64,000 nucleotides of DNA from Ophiura sarsii (taxonomy: Eukaryota > Echinodermata > Ophiuroidea > Amphilepidida > Ophiuridae), in contig CM069454.1 in NCBI GenBank assembly GCA_035610835.1, forward strand, positions 57,208,580-57,272,579. The letters run 5' to 3'. Shown one piece after another: positions 10,870 through 22,077 of the stretch (its first letter is position 1; every line of letters begins with the position of its first letter). Both the position numbers and the translations under genes were made by a program. Below the pieces are notes generated by a model. That model saw nothing but the letters and a program-made list of their open reading frames with translations. It was not told where the DNA came from and did no database searches.

Positions 10870-11855
10870 AGTGCTGTAATTTTTGAACTATGAGTTACTT
10901 GAATATAAAAGTATACATTTTTGTAAAGAAAATGGGTCAGAGAATCCATTTTTGGCATCAATTTTTAACCAAATATTCTTATTTTTTTTACAGATTGCCC
11001 AAAAAAACCAAACAGTTACTGACATTTTTAGTAAAATATGCCCAAGTGGCATGTAAAGACACAAACTTGGGGTAGGTTTTTTCATTATTTAACCTTTTGG
11101 GCACTTTTGGTCAAAATTTCAATAACAAAGTTTAGGTGAAAAAAATTAGAAAACCGACCCGTTCCCACTGTGGCTGTTTGATACCAGGACGTGGACTCGA
11201 TGCTACATCGAACCTACTTCCAAGCCTAGTAGGAACGCGCAAGAAGGGGGTTTGACCCTACATCAACGATGTAGGGTCGAAACCTACTCGAAGAGGTAGT
11301 CTCGCACCTAGGACATGGTATCAAAATCGCTAGTGAGAACGCGTTTTACTTATCGTATGTGGACTCGTACCACTTGTTCCACAATAACAAGCATGTTGCG
11401 CTGCGTCAGACTGCGCCGCCGTCCGCCGCGCGCTTCAAAATGCAATTTCACGCGGCTAAATGTCATGCACGCGTGGTATTTACACAGTAAGTATGCACGG
11501 CGCACTCGCTTAAACTTGTAAACAAGTAACATCCGGGTAAGTGGACTCGATACCACATCGGTATTTTGATGTATTTTAATCGCACAATGAGAACGCAACA
11601 TCACTGTTATGCATGCAGACTCGCACCTAGGTATGAGTCCACATTCGCAGTGAGAACACACCCTAAGTTAGAGTGTCTTTACTTTTTCCCAAGAAAAATT
11701 GGTCAAAAGTGATTTTTTTTTATGATTTTCTCAAAAAATCAACATTTTTGGTCAAAATCGATGCCAAAAATGGATTCTCTGACCCAAATCCCATCCAAAA
11801 ATGTATACTTTTAGATGCATTAATAGTTCAATAATTACAGCACTCACAAAATTCC
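10870..11855. mobile_element. Inverted-repeat element with GACTCG-rich centre
   Basis: The left arm (TAAAAGTATACATTTTTG, GGGTCAGAGAATCCATTTTT, about 10905-10965) is mirrored at 11765-11815. The centre (11160-11660) is CpG-richer, with repeated GTGGACTCG and CTACATCGA phrases. A diverged copy of the arm reappears at 42390-42480 (AAAGTATACATTTTTTTT, GAATCCATTTTTT). The ends were not defined to the base. No coding signal is seen. Confidence 0.6.
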
Positions 11856-12009
11856 AAAAACCTTTCCTTAGTCCTGCCAATGTAATACTAAAGAGTACCA
11901 TTACTCATCTTTGGCATTTGAATTTGTGTATGAAAATATTAATGATGGAGTCAATAAATTCACTGACATCAAATCTCATTGTTTTGTAATGTGTGTATCA
12001 TTTGGAATT

Positions 12010-12700
12010 ATCTGTCCGAGTCATTTGACTCGCTTTAAAGTGTGTCCATTGACTCGCTTGAATTGTTAAATGGATTTGACTCACTTTCAGTATGAAGTGT
12101 GTCGATTGACTCACTTGAATTGTTAAACAGATCCGAGTCATTTGACTTACTTTGAGTTTGAAGTGTGTCCATTGACTCAATGGAATTGTTAAACAGATGT
12201 GAGTCATTAGACTCACTTTGAGTTTGAAGTGTGTCCATTGACTCACTGGAATTGTTAAACAGATCTGAGTCATTTGACTCGCTTTGACTTTGAAGTGTGT
12301 CCATTGACTCACTGGAATTGTTTAACAGATCCGAGTCATTTGACTCACGTTGAGTTGGAAGTGTGTCCATTGACTCACTCGATTGTTGAACGGGTCGCCT
12401 CACGGACAAAAATGAATACCCACCTAACTGAGTAATGTGACCCACGTAGGCAGGTCAATTGACCTATTTAAATAGGTCACTTGAGACATTTGTACTTTCA
12501 GTGAGTAATGTGACTCGCACAAGTGGGTCAATCAATTACCAATGACCCACTTTCATACCAATTATACCTACTTACATGGGTCATTTGACTCGCTTAAAGT
12601 GTGTAATATGACTCGCATACATTCTGAAAGCGGGTCGCCTCACGGACAAAATGATTACTCACGTAAGCGAGTCGCTCGACTCAGAAAAGTTTTCTGTGCT
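12010..12700. repeat. AP-1-motif satellite-like repeat, copy 2
   Basis: A tandem repeat of about 60 bp with units such as TGTCCATTGACTCACTGGAA followed by GTTAAACAGATCTGAGTCAT. Each unit contributes one or two TGACTCA/TGAGTCA heptamers, with single-base variants (CGAGTCA, TGACTCG) between. About five regular units occupy 12060-12370 and degenerate units with GGGTCA continue to 12680. It ends at AGAAAAGTTTTCTGTG, the reverse of the start of copy 1. The frames open on the minus strand (SMDTL repeats) are by-products of the period. Confidence 0.85.
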
Positions 12701-13485
12701 TGTTTATTTCCATTTGAGACAACACAACAAGCTCTCGTAACGTAAACATACAGGGTGACGCGTAAAGTAATGTTTACTCGTATAGGGTGATCAGAAAATG
12801 TACCTTTACGATATTTAGAACTAATGAAAATCTTACACTGATGTAGTAACGCTTTGAATATGGAATTAGGACTTTGTATATAATGTAATGTATATAATGA
12901 TTGAATTGGAGCTGAAGAAAACAGCTAATTATAATACTTCTAAATGTATACATTTGTAATGACTCATTACTCGTCTCCGAACTACTTCAGATACATATAA
13001 TCTATTTATATAACTCTATATAACCTGGTTCACTACCTACATAAACCATCACTCAAATAATACTAGAATTACTTGGTGAATGAAATCGGCTGGTAGATGT
13101 GAAATGAATGTTTAGAGGCAGGTCTCTCAGGAGACATACAGTCTTCCCCTCAGTTGACTGATGTCTCGGAGACATTATAGTCTTCCCCTCAGGATAAGGA
13201 AGCTGAAATTCCTTATACTCTTGATTTGATCCATGAGATCCTCATTAAAGTCCAAATAGTGATGCCCCATTGACTATCCTAACTGAATCCAAGGCCGGAA
13301 AGGTAAGACTGACACGCTACCACATTTGTAGTCTTACAGGAGATTTCTTTATATTTATGATTACGGAGGCAAGCTCGGTTCCGTTACAATATCAAGAACA
13401 TGTCCTATACATAATCCAGACGGGGCCCTAAATAATCCGAATATCGCAGGTGCTTTTGATAATCCATGTTATACATTGCCTTAAT
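12701..13485. other. No gene seen
   Basis: Mixed sequence with a local direct repeat GACATACAGTCTTCCCCTCAG and GACATTATAGTCTTCCCCTC (13133-13193). No splice-bordered frame was recognised. Confidence 0.4.
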
Positions 13486-13488
13486 CTA

Positions 13489-13708
13489 CACACAGAAAAC
13501 ACTATGTAAAAAATTATGTAAATATAGAACTCCATAATTATTATGTAAGCGTTTACATAAAACATGTAATATATACCCAAGCTTGTGTAAATTCCTATGC
13601 AAAAGCTTAACACAACTGTTTACATAGTATTATGGAGTTCTATTTTTACACAGATTGTGTATTTTTTACATAATTTGTGTAATTTTTTTACATAGTGTTT
13701 TCTGTGTG
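13489..13708. mobile_element. TA-flanked hairpin MITE (CACACAGAAAACACTATG)
   Basis: Termini CACACAGAAAACACTATGTA and TACATAGTGTTTTCTGTGTG form an inverted pair flanked by TA (13487-13488, 13709-13710). The inner arms also pair: ATAGAACTCCATAAT against TATGGAGTTCTAT. At 220 bp with TA sites it fits a Tc1/mariner-derived MITE. Confidence 0.85.
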
Positions 13709-13719
13709 TAGGTAGGCCT

Positions 13720-14250
13720 ACGTTTGTGTTTCCAGATACCTATGTAGGCCTCCCATGAGACCTGAAATGCAGGTACCCGTTGTCCCATTATATCCAGGGA
13801 CCCCATAGGCCTAAGCCCTACCCCCTAATCCAGTTACCCCAGGTGCCCTTAATAATGCACTGGATACCACATAATCAAGGTAGGCCCACTGCAGTGTGCC
13901 GTGTGCCGTTATCTCGAGATACCCAGGTGCCCTTACTTTATCATAGTCAAGTAAATTAAACGCGGGTGCCGAAGATAGCGGACAGTAAAAGTCAAAATAG
14001 GCAGAGGTCAGTAATATCAAAGCGTTATAAATGTTTATATAAATATCAATCAAGAGTATGTCCTTAAATAATTCAGGTACTAAGGTGCCCTTGATATAAT
14101 GTAAGTGACATGGTGCCCTTAATACACCATGAGCCTAGGCCCAATGTGCTCTTAAATAATACAGATACCCAAGATCTTAATCCGAGTAGGCCTACTCCAT
14201 CAACGTGTTCTTAATACCCCCAGTTATACTCCTGTCAGCGCATGTCTCTA
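13720..14250. repeat. Degenerate repeats of AGGTGCCCTTAATA with TAGGCC motifs
   Basis: Phrases CAGGTGCCCTTAATAAT, CAGGTGCCCTTACTTTAT, AAGGTGCCCTTGATATAAT and TGGTGCCCTTAATAC recur every 40-80 bases between 13840 and 14130, mixed with TAGGCCTA octamers. A decayed tandem repeat, no gene. Confidence 0.55.
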
Positions 14251-14376
14251 CCTATTTTGTACCCCAAATAATAAAAAGTTGAATTTTAATGTCAAAATTG
14301 AAAGTTACATAAAATTAGCTTTTAAATGTCTCCCCCGATTCTTTTATTGCCCTGCCACCCCGTTTTACTCCTTTAA

Positions 14377-14605
14377 AGGTATATTATGTGATCTTTCCAT
14401 GGAACGCCCTCAACATCGAAAAAAATTGAAAGCAGATTTTCTTGCAGATTTACATTTCTGATCATAAAATCGTACATACATTCCAAGTTACAGGGCGATA
14501 CGATTCTTAATTACTTCAAAATCATGGTTTTAGAGTGAAAATAAACTGTCGGATATCCGACAACTTATTTTATTCTAGTCTAAATTCACTCTATTCAGTC
14601 ACATT
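14377..14605 (+). mobile_element. TTAA-type foldback MITE (AGGTATATTATGTGATC), left half
   Basis: Starts after TTAA (14373-14376) and matches the left half of the complete copy at 43161-43531: AACGCCCTCAACATCG, TTGCAGATTTACATTTCTGA, GATACGATTCTTAATTAC. It stops just past the palindromic centre. Confidence 0.75.
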
Positions 14606-14649
14606 TTCAAAGTCTGGCAGGCACATCCACGTACGATTTTGGCAAAAGT

Positions 14650-14650
<1 letters not shown>

Positions 14651-14680
<30 letters not shown>
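14651..14680. repeat. 30-base C homopolymer
   Basis: An uninterrupted run of C directly after a TTAA-type element, one of about a dozen long G or C runs in the window. Run length may be unreliable in the assembly. Confidence 0.9.
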
Positions 14681-14682
<2 letters not shown>

Positions 14683-14699
14683 GATTCCAACATATTTAA

Positions 14700-15435
14700 A
14701 AACATGGTTTTAATCAAGTGTTGCTGTGTTTTTGTGAGTAGAAACACAGTAAATTAATTACAAAAAGAAATTCAAAGTACCTTCGTGTCCTAAAAGCACA
14801 AGCTACGTTAGGACCCCGGCAGAAAATACATGTAAAATAAGTACTGTAAAACAATTTTATTTCGCTAGCAGTTTAATTTCACTGATTTCACTACATTTAG
14901 GAGATCCAATTCGCCGAATTAAATGTTCGTCATTTATTATTTATAATGGTATAGGAAGATGCCGGGGAATACAAATTAGTGATATTAAATTGCCGTAACA
15001 AGTTGATTAAATGCTAATTCGCTATTTGCTGTAAAATAAGTTGTTTTTAGTATTATCAAATGCAAACAAGAAACTTTGATGCATAGTGCCAACGTTATTA
15101 TAGTCTCAGTTATAAATAGTCTTAGCTTTTTTTTTACGCATCAGAAAATTTCACATTTCAATCTTGGATTGTTTTTAACAAAGTTTATTCTGCACACGTC
15201 AATAAATATTTGTGACTTGTATTTATATTCTATTTATAATAACGGTATTACGTACATTTTCCATACACCGATCAGCTGAAAAAAGGGTAAAAAGTTAGTA
15301 GAGGGCACTGATAAATAATCAGAACGTGAACAATTAAAGATGTGCGGCGTGTTTATTCCCCGGGTTTATTCCCCTTTTATATTCACGCACATAGTTCACT
15401 TTTGATTAATATTGTCATTTTTTAATGTTGTTCAT
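14700..15435. other. No gene seen
   Basis: AT-rich sequence with no repeats shared inside the window. Confidence 0.4.
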
Positions 15436-15442
15436 CCATTAA

Positions 15443-15712
15443 GGGGGCTGGCATTTTCTTCAGAAGGGGGGGGGTCCCAAATATACTGGGGGGGTCATAG
15501 TTTTTTTGACATGAAAACAGGGGGGGTCATAAAATTATTTCATTGAAAATGGGGGGGGTCACAAATTTATCAAAGCATGCTTGCGTGAAGAAGAAAAAAA
15601 GGGGGGGGTCATAAAAATATGCAGCTCTTGGATAGGGGGGGTCATGAAAAAAATTCTGGGTCTATCCACATTTTTGGGACCCCCCCCCCTTCCGAAGAAA
15701 ATGCCAGCCCCC
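15443..15712. mobile_element. PIF/Harbinger-type MITE with GGGGGTCATA internal repeats
   Basis: Termini GGGGGCTGGCATTTTCTTC and GAAGAAAATGCCAGCCCCC are flanked by TAA (15440-15442, 15713-15715). The interior is five copies of a G-run followed by GTCATA or GTCACA. Length is 270 bp. Confidence 0.85.
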
Positions 15713-15715
15713 TAA

Positions 15716-18440
15716 TATTATTTCAATAATGAGATGTATTCACAATAATAATCTAGTGCGAAAACATGCTGAAAATACGCAAACAGCGTTGAGATTTAAA
15801 TCAGGGAGGTGTAATAGGAGGAGGATGGTCTGAGGTCTCGTCTATTGTCCCTACGTGCGTTACGATCGATTCGCGATGAATGGTTGTATTTCGATCGGCC
15901 CGTGATCTGTTTATGGCTATACTAGGACTCAACTCGTATGCATAGAATTTCGCAGAGTTTTACAACTCATGACATCAGTTACATTTCTATTTTTTATCAC
16001 CCATTAATATAGCTTTTAGTACAAATAATGCTCCCAATACGATAGCTAAGATGTTTCTGTCAACTTTTTTAAAATCAAAGAAGCAAATTTTCGACTGAAA
16101 AAGGTATCAATTTTAATTAATCACGACCGTAAAAAAGTAAGCTTCCATCAGCGCGCGCCACCATCTTCTTGGCCGTCAGCTACGCTGAAACCCATGCACA
16201 GCACACGCACACGCTTACTTTTCCATTCTCAAAAGTACAAGTCTTAAACTTGCCGTTTTGGTCAGAATAATGATTAAATAATTATGAAACTCCAGAATTC
16301 ATCGCAAATGATATGTATTATAATATCAATCGATGAACGAAAATCACATTAATCGAAAAATGTGTTGTTTTTAAGGGCTGAAGTTGACTCAATAATATCT
16401 GACCTCAGGGAATTTCCCGACGCAAACATCGCCATTTTAAAAATGTCCCAAATTTTCCGAGGCAAAACATGATTTTTCAAAATGTTTTGGCATTTTGATC
16501 TGAGAAGAGTTATAATCTACGGATGTTTGCATTAAATACAGGAGAGTTTTAGCTTTTATTTTGGTACCTTGTTCACTCAGAATCTTATAAAGTATTTTTC
16601 CTAATTTACTTTTATATCTATTTTATTATGATTTAAATAAATGACACAACACACAGAAAGAAAAAATAAGAAATACGAAAACAGACAGAAACATATGAAT
16701 TTCTCTAGTATAATATTGGTAGCTAACATAGCACTTTAATTCAGCCATATAACAGCGTGATGTTGCTGGTTATATGCTTTGTTGACTTTCCAACAACTGA
16801 GAACAATACAAAGTCAATAACCAATCTATTGTCTGTTACGCATTTCACCTACACACAAATTGTGAAAATGCTCAATAAATTTAAACCAAGTTGCACTCTT
16901 TTAATCATAGTTTCTCTCATTTATCTCTGTCGAGAAGTTAAAAGACATGGTTGGAAAGAGGAAGATTTCTGCTTTAAATCAAATGTAAATTTTATATAAC
17001 AGGGAACTATTTTACCTATTTTCTCATGTGAGACAAAATTGGTTCAAGATATTTCGTGTTCATCCCTGATTCTGCACAAGCGAATGACTCAACTCTAATT
17101 GGTTTATTTTTCATCTCTAAATCCTCTGGCCTTCCTTTTGACCAATCATTATGACTTTTACAGACATGAGAATAGAGTCCCTGCTCTCCTAATAAGAACT
17201 TAAACGAAGTTTATCGGCCATCGGGTCGCAAAGTTACAACATTTAGGGATCGTTTTGGAAGTGCGTATTTGCCGAAAATAGCATTGATGCACTGTAAAAC
17301 GAACCAAACTAGCACTTTTCACTTTGAGATCCTCCTAACGGTAGATTTTTTTAAAAATACAAATAATATACTAAAAAAAGCATAACAATATCAGCTTCAT
17401 TTTACAACAACAACGAAAATTATAGGATATTTGATCGCTGAGCTATGATTTTTAGACCTAAAAAATCTGATGATTTTAGGGGCAAAAACTGTGAAAGGCA
17501 GCGCATGGTTGATTTTTCTCTTAAGTTGCGCTAAGAAATTCATATGGATGAAGAGATAGTTTCTATTTTTTTTTTTGGGGGGGGGGGCAACAATTTGTTA
17601 TCAGGACATGAGGGCTGGGAATTGGATCTGGAGTACTGGACCTTTTTTTCTCTCTTGAGGGGGGAGGGGCAACAATTTATTATCAGGACATGAGGGCTGG
17701 GAATTGGATCTGGACCTTTTTTCTCTCTTGCTTTTTCCTTATTCTTTAAAAATGTCTTTTCATTTTATTTTTTTCTGGATGAAAGTATTGGATCATGTAA
17801 TTTAATATATTTGAAATGTATTATAACAATTAATTAACCCCCTCCCCTTCCATTTCAATCAAATACAAACATTAGTATTAACATCTCTCTGTTTAAATCA
17901 TGTGTGAATATTGTCGATTGTCAAATCTTAAAATTGCCAAACACTAACAACTCAAACTCAAACCATACACATCCCATCCTACACACACCCCTGAGTACAT
18001 GCACACACCCCACTGCGTTGAGAGCGGGTGTGTTTGCATAGGACACCGATAAGTCAGCAGTATGTGTCATCTGAGAGAGATGTTATGTAACATGGGGTAT
18101 ATTAATTATGAATGAAAGCACTTTCATGGATAAAGGGTTGAATTTATTGAGGCGATGTTTATTCTTCTGTATCTCTATTCCTATCGAGAATAATGTCACC
18201 CTTCCTATTTGGGTTGGGGATAGAATTTTTCTTCTGGAGTTAAATCATGTATTAAACTTCCACGCTCTATGAAAACTATAATTTATCAATAAAGGCATGA
18301 ATAAGGCCAGGGGAATTATAAGGCAAGCGGCTGTGAGAAAAATCCAAGGGTACCCATACCCATCGAGATAACCAAAGTCAACAATTTCAATAGTTGCGAA
18401 ATGGGGTAGGCCTAGAGCTTGGCTGAGCTGACTATAGCGA
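15716..18440. other. No gene seen; ~107 bp duplicated segment at 17570-17725
   Basis: Long AT-rich intergenic sequence. GGGGGCAACAATTT followed by ATCAGGACATGAGGGCTGGG and AATTGGATCTGG occurs twice (about 17582 and 17666). A CpG-richer patch with GCGCGCGCCACCATCTTC lies at 16150-16210, but no reading frame or splice-bordered exon is recognisable there. A poly-G run lies at 18448. Confidence 0.45.
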
Positions 18441-18499
18441 GGGTGCGGGGGGGGGGGGGGGTGTTGAACTTATGAAAGAAATGAAGAATAGTGTGATAA

Positions 18500-18905
18500 A
18501 TCAAATTAAAACAAATACAAAATAAATAAATAAATAAATATACTACTAATAAATAAATAAATATACTAATAAATAGATAAATAAATATATATTATAATAA
18601 ATATTCAGAGGTATAGACCTTCCGGAATATTATCGCTACTGTCGTAGTCTAACCAGAAATGGTTGTCAATAATAATTATAATAATAAATAAATAGATAAA
18701 TAAAATAATAAATAGATAAATTAAAAAAAATATATATATATATAAATATACAAATATACAAATAAATAAATAAATAAACAATACTAATAAAAATATAAAT
18801 AAATAAATAAATAAATAAATAATACAATAAATAAATAAATAAATCGATATTTATATACACACACTCTCGTAAAAATACATAAATAAATAAATAGGCCTAA
18901 ATAAA
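18500..18905. repeat. AT-rich microsatellite, mostly (AAAT)n
   Basis: About 400 bases dominated by AAATAAATAAAT and ATATAT, interrupted by 70 bases of mixed sequence at 18605-18670. The Tyr/Ile-rich open frames on the minus strand are the microsatellite read out. Confidence 0.9.
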
Positions 18906-18909
18906 TATG

Positions 18910-19405
18910 CAATACAAGCTGGCTAATTTTGAATCCATCCTTTGAAAAATGTCTGAATTTCCAGTTCCTCAATGGGATGGCTGATAAATTCTGAGACGAA
19001 ATTCCAGACCATCCTTTGAAAAAAGTCTGGATTTCCGAGTTCCTCTATAGGGTGCTGATCGTGGGTTAACTAATTTCGAGACGAAATTCCAGATCATCCT
19101 TTGAAAAAAGTCTGGATTTCCAAGTTCCTCTATAGGGTGCTGACCATGGGCTGACTAATTTTGAGACGAAATTCCAGACCATCCTTTGAAAAAAGTCTGG
19201 AATTCCGAATTCCTCTATAGGGTGCTGACCATGGGTAGACTAATTTCGAGACGAAATTCCAGACCATCCTTTGAAAAAAATCTGGAATTCCGAATTCCTC
19301 TATAGGGTGCTGACCATGGGTAGACTAATTTCGAGACGAAATTCCAAACCATCCTTTGAAAAAAGTCTGGAAATCCAAGGCCCGACAATCGAAAAAAAGT
19401 TTGGA
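18910..19405. repeat. 85 bp tandem repeat, ~5.5 copies
   Basis: GAGACGAAATTCCAGA starts at 18993, 19078, 19163, 19248 and 19333, exactly 85 bases apart. A diverged partial copy precedes, and a truncated copy follows to about 19405. Each unit carries CATCCTTTGAAAAAAGTCTGG and CTCTATAGGGTGCTGA. 85 is not a multiple of three, so the open frame here has no coding meaning. Confidence 0.9.
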
Positions 19406-19409
19406 AATC

Positions 19410-19650
19410 CTAATTCCTCTATAGGGGGGGTTCGGATTTTATCTGGAATAGCCCAATTGTCCTACATATTTGGCAGATTTTTCTATTTTTTATATTGCTG
19501 TGAAACAGAAAATTTAAGGATTTTAGACCCATCAAAAATGGCTATGAAAAGGGGTCTTTCATTTCATTTGCCAGACGGGTGAAAATGGACCCTATTTGAC
19601 AGACGGCACATTCCTGTGACCTCATATCCACTAAGTCCACCCCTCCCCCG
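19410..19650. mobile_element. Fragment related to the 26558-26983 element
   Basis: Shares ACCCATCAAAAATGG, AAAGGGGTC, GGTGAAAATGGACCCTATTT, GGCACATTCCTGTGACCTC and CATATCCACTAAGT with 26560-26970. The left end is not clear. Confidence 0.5.
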
Positions 19651-19712
19651 GAGCCGTAACCCTAAACTGATAATATTAGAAAGGACAAATTGCAAAAGGA
19701 CAACATGGGAAT

Positions 19713-20060
19713 CCGGGGGGGGGGGGGGTACTCACGTATGTCAGGTATACGGGGATGTGCCGCTCCAGTGGGTCGTTTTTTCATGAGACATCCTTAGCCA
19801 TGGGTAGGCTTTTCAGTGAAAAATCCTTAGACATGGGTCCTGTTTTCGCGATTTTCGCGAAAATTTGCCAAAAAATCCTTAGACATGGGTCCTGTTTTCG
19901 CGATTTTCGCGAAAATTTGCCAAAATTAGGTCTATTTTCGCGAAAAATCACCCTTAGAAATGGGTATGGGTTTTGAAAATCACCCTTAGAAATGGGTATG
20001 GGTTTTGAATCTCCAGCGGCACACCACCGACCAAACCAAATTCGAGTACCCCCCCCCGGG
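19713..20060. mobile_element. hAT-like poly-G element with CATGGGAAT duplication
   Basis: The element begins CCGGGGGGGG and ends CCCCCCCGGG, with CATGGGAAT on both sides (19704-19712, 20061-20069). That gives an 8 bp duplication plus one chance base. The interior repeats CCTTAGACATGGGTCCTG and TTTTCGCGATTTTCGCG and ends in GCGGCACACC. Its sister at 45075-45420 has the same size and interior and its own 8 bp duplication. Confidence 0.8.
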
Positions 20061-20151
20061 CATGGGAATGGCTCTGAACTGAACGGTATATGAAGCTTGT
20101 TGAATATAAGTATCAGAACTAGTAGTTGGACATGCGGCAATTTGGTCCATA

Positions 20152-20391
20152 TTATGTGACTGGTCCAACAAAATGGGTGGCCAGTAATACATACTTACTC
20201 ATTTCATCTACCTGCAATCCTGTGTCACGCTTTAGTGTGTCAATGTAGGCTAGGGCTGGTCTACCACACGTTCTTACTCCATGTTTTGGTATCCAATGTA
20301 TGAGTTTGGAGACCAGCTCATTGGACCCTCTGAAGCAGTGTCCGGCAAATCTTGCTCTACGTTTTCTAATCTTATCCGAGTCTTTGGTCAT
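20152..20391 (-). pseudogene. LINE (non-LTR retrotransposon) ORF2 C-terminal fragment
   Basis: On the minus strand the frame reads IRKRRARFAGHCFRGSN, then an LIHWIPKHGVRTCGRP block, then IDTLKRDTGLQVDE, and stops at 20152. IRKRRxRFxGHCxR followed by PKHGxRxxGRP and DTGL is the typical C-terminal end of LINE reverse-transcriptase polyproteins of invertebrates, after the RT domain. RT catalytic motifs are absent, so this is a truncated relic. It lies 80 bases upstream of a PARP exon in antisense. Confidence 0.7.
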
Positions 20392-20471
20392 TTGTCATAT
20401 GCTGTCTCCAGTTGATGTTGAACACAGGCCAGTAATACAGTTTTTCTTTTTTCGTTGCCTTATAATACTAG

Positions 20472-20690
20472 GCAGCAGAAAATCCAAGATATATGCTATG
20501 AGGGAATTCTTCCGAAAACCTGGGTTATGAAAGGCATGCTTACAAGCTCAGAGCCCAAGTTGATCCGTCTCCACTCCAAAGAGGAGGAATACCTGACAGT
20601 GGAGAAGATGTTTCTAGAAACCATGGAGGATGTGAACATACTGGCTATAAAACGTGTACAGAATGTGGAATTGTGGGAAGAATATTATAG
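20472..20690 (+). CDS. PARP12/13-like gene, penultimate coding exon (partial gene)
   Basis: A pyrimidine-rich tract (TTTTTCTTTTTTCG) and an acceptor with NAGNAG ambiguity (TAG/GCAGCAG) open the exon; it ends at TATAG/GTGAGT (GT at 20691). It encodes about 73 residues: ICYEGILPKTWVMKG, EEEYLTVEKMFLETM, and ILAIKRVQNVELWEEYY. The P-x-x-W start, an EY-x-x-V-x-x-x-F-x-x-TM helix and I-x-RVQN-x-x-LW are the hallmark lead-in to the catalytic domain in TIPARP, PARP12 and PARP13. The exon ends in phase 2 (AG), and the next exon begins with A, giving AGA (Arg) and the continuous LWEEYYRKREKMKRK. Upstream exons (finger or WWE parts) were not found in this window; the gene must start before 20472. Confidence 0.9.
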
Positions 20691-20934
20691 GTGAGTGTGT
20701 AATCCTTCCGGTCATTTTTAACATTTTGTAAACGTTTGCTACCTTTTGAAATCAACTACTTCACACTCAGTTTCTATTGTACAATTTCAATTGTAATTTA
20801 CTTCATGCTCGGGGGCTCTATTGTACAACTGTAAACCCACCGAAAATCATATCAAAACATGTTTGGCCGTTTACACTTAATTTGTCATAAATACAAAAAT
20901 ACAGCTCGAAATGATGTAATTTAAGTTTTTTTAA

Positions 20935-21172
20935 CACTTTCCACGCGGCAGGCGGCTGCAGACGACATGCCAAAATGTCACAAAATGTTTTAAAAATATC
21001 AAAATTATGGAATGTCATTACCATATTTGGAATCATCTTGAGAAATGCATTGACTTAAGTACAAACATGCCTAGTATCGGGTCAGTAATCCTTGAGATAG
21101 ACTTTGAAAATTGAGAAAAGTTTCTGAAAAATCTCTTTTGTGTATGGTAAAATAATAGCCGCGTGGAAAGTG
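20935..21172. mobile_element. TTAA-flanked MITE (CACTTTCCACGCGGC), complete copy
   Basis: Termini CACTTTCCACGCGGCAGG and AGCCGCGTGGAAAGTG are flanked by TTAA (20931-20934, 21173-21176). TTAA targets are used by piggyBac- and Kolobok-type transposases. Diagnostic interior: AATGCATTGACTTAAGTAC and AGTAATCCTTGAGATAGAC. At least six related copies lie in this window. Confidence 0.9.
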
Positions 21173-21583
21173 TTAAGTTAGACACATGACACTGCTCTTT
21201 TATTTGGCTGGAAGGGCAGTCTAATCGCCTGATTAATCGTGAAAAAAGAATCTACTCGTGTAAAAAAATGAGTCTTATTGGACAAGTAGGAAAACTACAG
21301 ATCAAAATTTAGAGGTTCAGAGGGTGAATTTGGTAGTTTGGCGTTGTGGATTCTCTGTTACTCTACTGCCTATATTAGTCTCTCGCGCAGTCAGTACATT
21401 TTAGGCTACATTGATTACAACTGTTCTGATATCGCCAATACTTCTTCTATCTAGTTTATGATCAAGTTTAGTTTCATACGATTATATAGATAAACCTATT
21501 GTCATGTTACATAGTAAATAGGGATCTCATAAATCTATTAGAAATATTGACATTTTGTGGCTGAATATTTGGTTGGTTTAGAT

Positions 21584-21887
21584 CAGGCATTCTCAAATGG
21601 TGGCGCATCAAGGCATCCAAAGTGGCGTGAGAGTGGTTAAAATTTGTTTTAAAAATAAATCATATCAAGATATAGCCAGATTTCATAGGCCTATGAAAGT
21701 TGGGTATGTATAAAGACAGCATTTTTAAGAGTAATATTAGTTACTATGTTACCTACATATTATGTTAAAATATTTTTTGACAGAAATTTTGCCATTGTAA
21801 ATTATAAAAAATATGACCAAGTGGAGCTTCAACAAGTTGGTTTTTACTTAAATGTGGCGCATCAGTAAATCTAGTTGAGAAAGCCTG
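21584..21887. mobile_element. hAT-type MITE (CAGGCATTCTCAA), GTTTAGAT duplication
   Basis: Termini CAGGCATTCTCAA and TTGAGAAAGCCTG; an 8 bp duplication GTTTAGAT at 21576-21583 and 21888-21895. It is a sister of 32960-33300, which has GTTTAGAC at both sides. Confidence 0.92.
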
Positions 21888-21974
21888 GTTTAGATGCCTG
21901 AATTCGGAATGAACTACATAGTATGTATAAATAAATGGTGTTTATCCATGCATTACGGTTACCTAACCCACATA

Positions 21975-22077
21975 TCGTCAGCCTGCTTCGATAATTGCCT
22001 AACTCATTTTTTCTAGTTCTTAGAAAACAACAAAAGTATGAAAAGTGAGTTAGGCAATTATCGAAGCAGGCTGACGA
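21975..22077. mobile_element. 103 bp TA-flanked mini-element (TCGTCAGCCTGCTTCG)
   Basis: Termini TCGTCAGCCTGCTTCGATAA and TTATCGAAGCAGGCTGACGA, flanked by TA. It consists of the two ends of the 455 bp element at 24023-24477 joined by an internal deletion. Confidence 0.88.

Noticed and set aside
12035..12445. 136-codon minus-strand frame with SESMDTL repeats
   Set aside because: It results from a ~60 bp (multiple of three) tandem repeat; variants and indels are not codon-like, and the same repeat at 1-330 is not open.
16140..16260. CpG-rich patch with CGCGCGCCACCATCTTC as a promoter
   Set aside because: There is no donor, initiator or open frame next to it.
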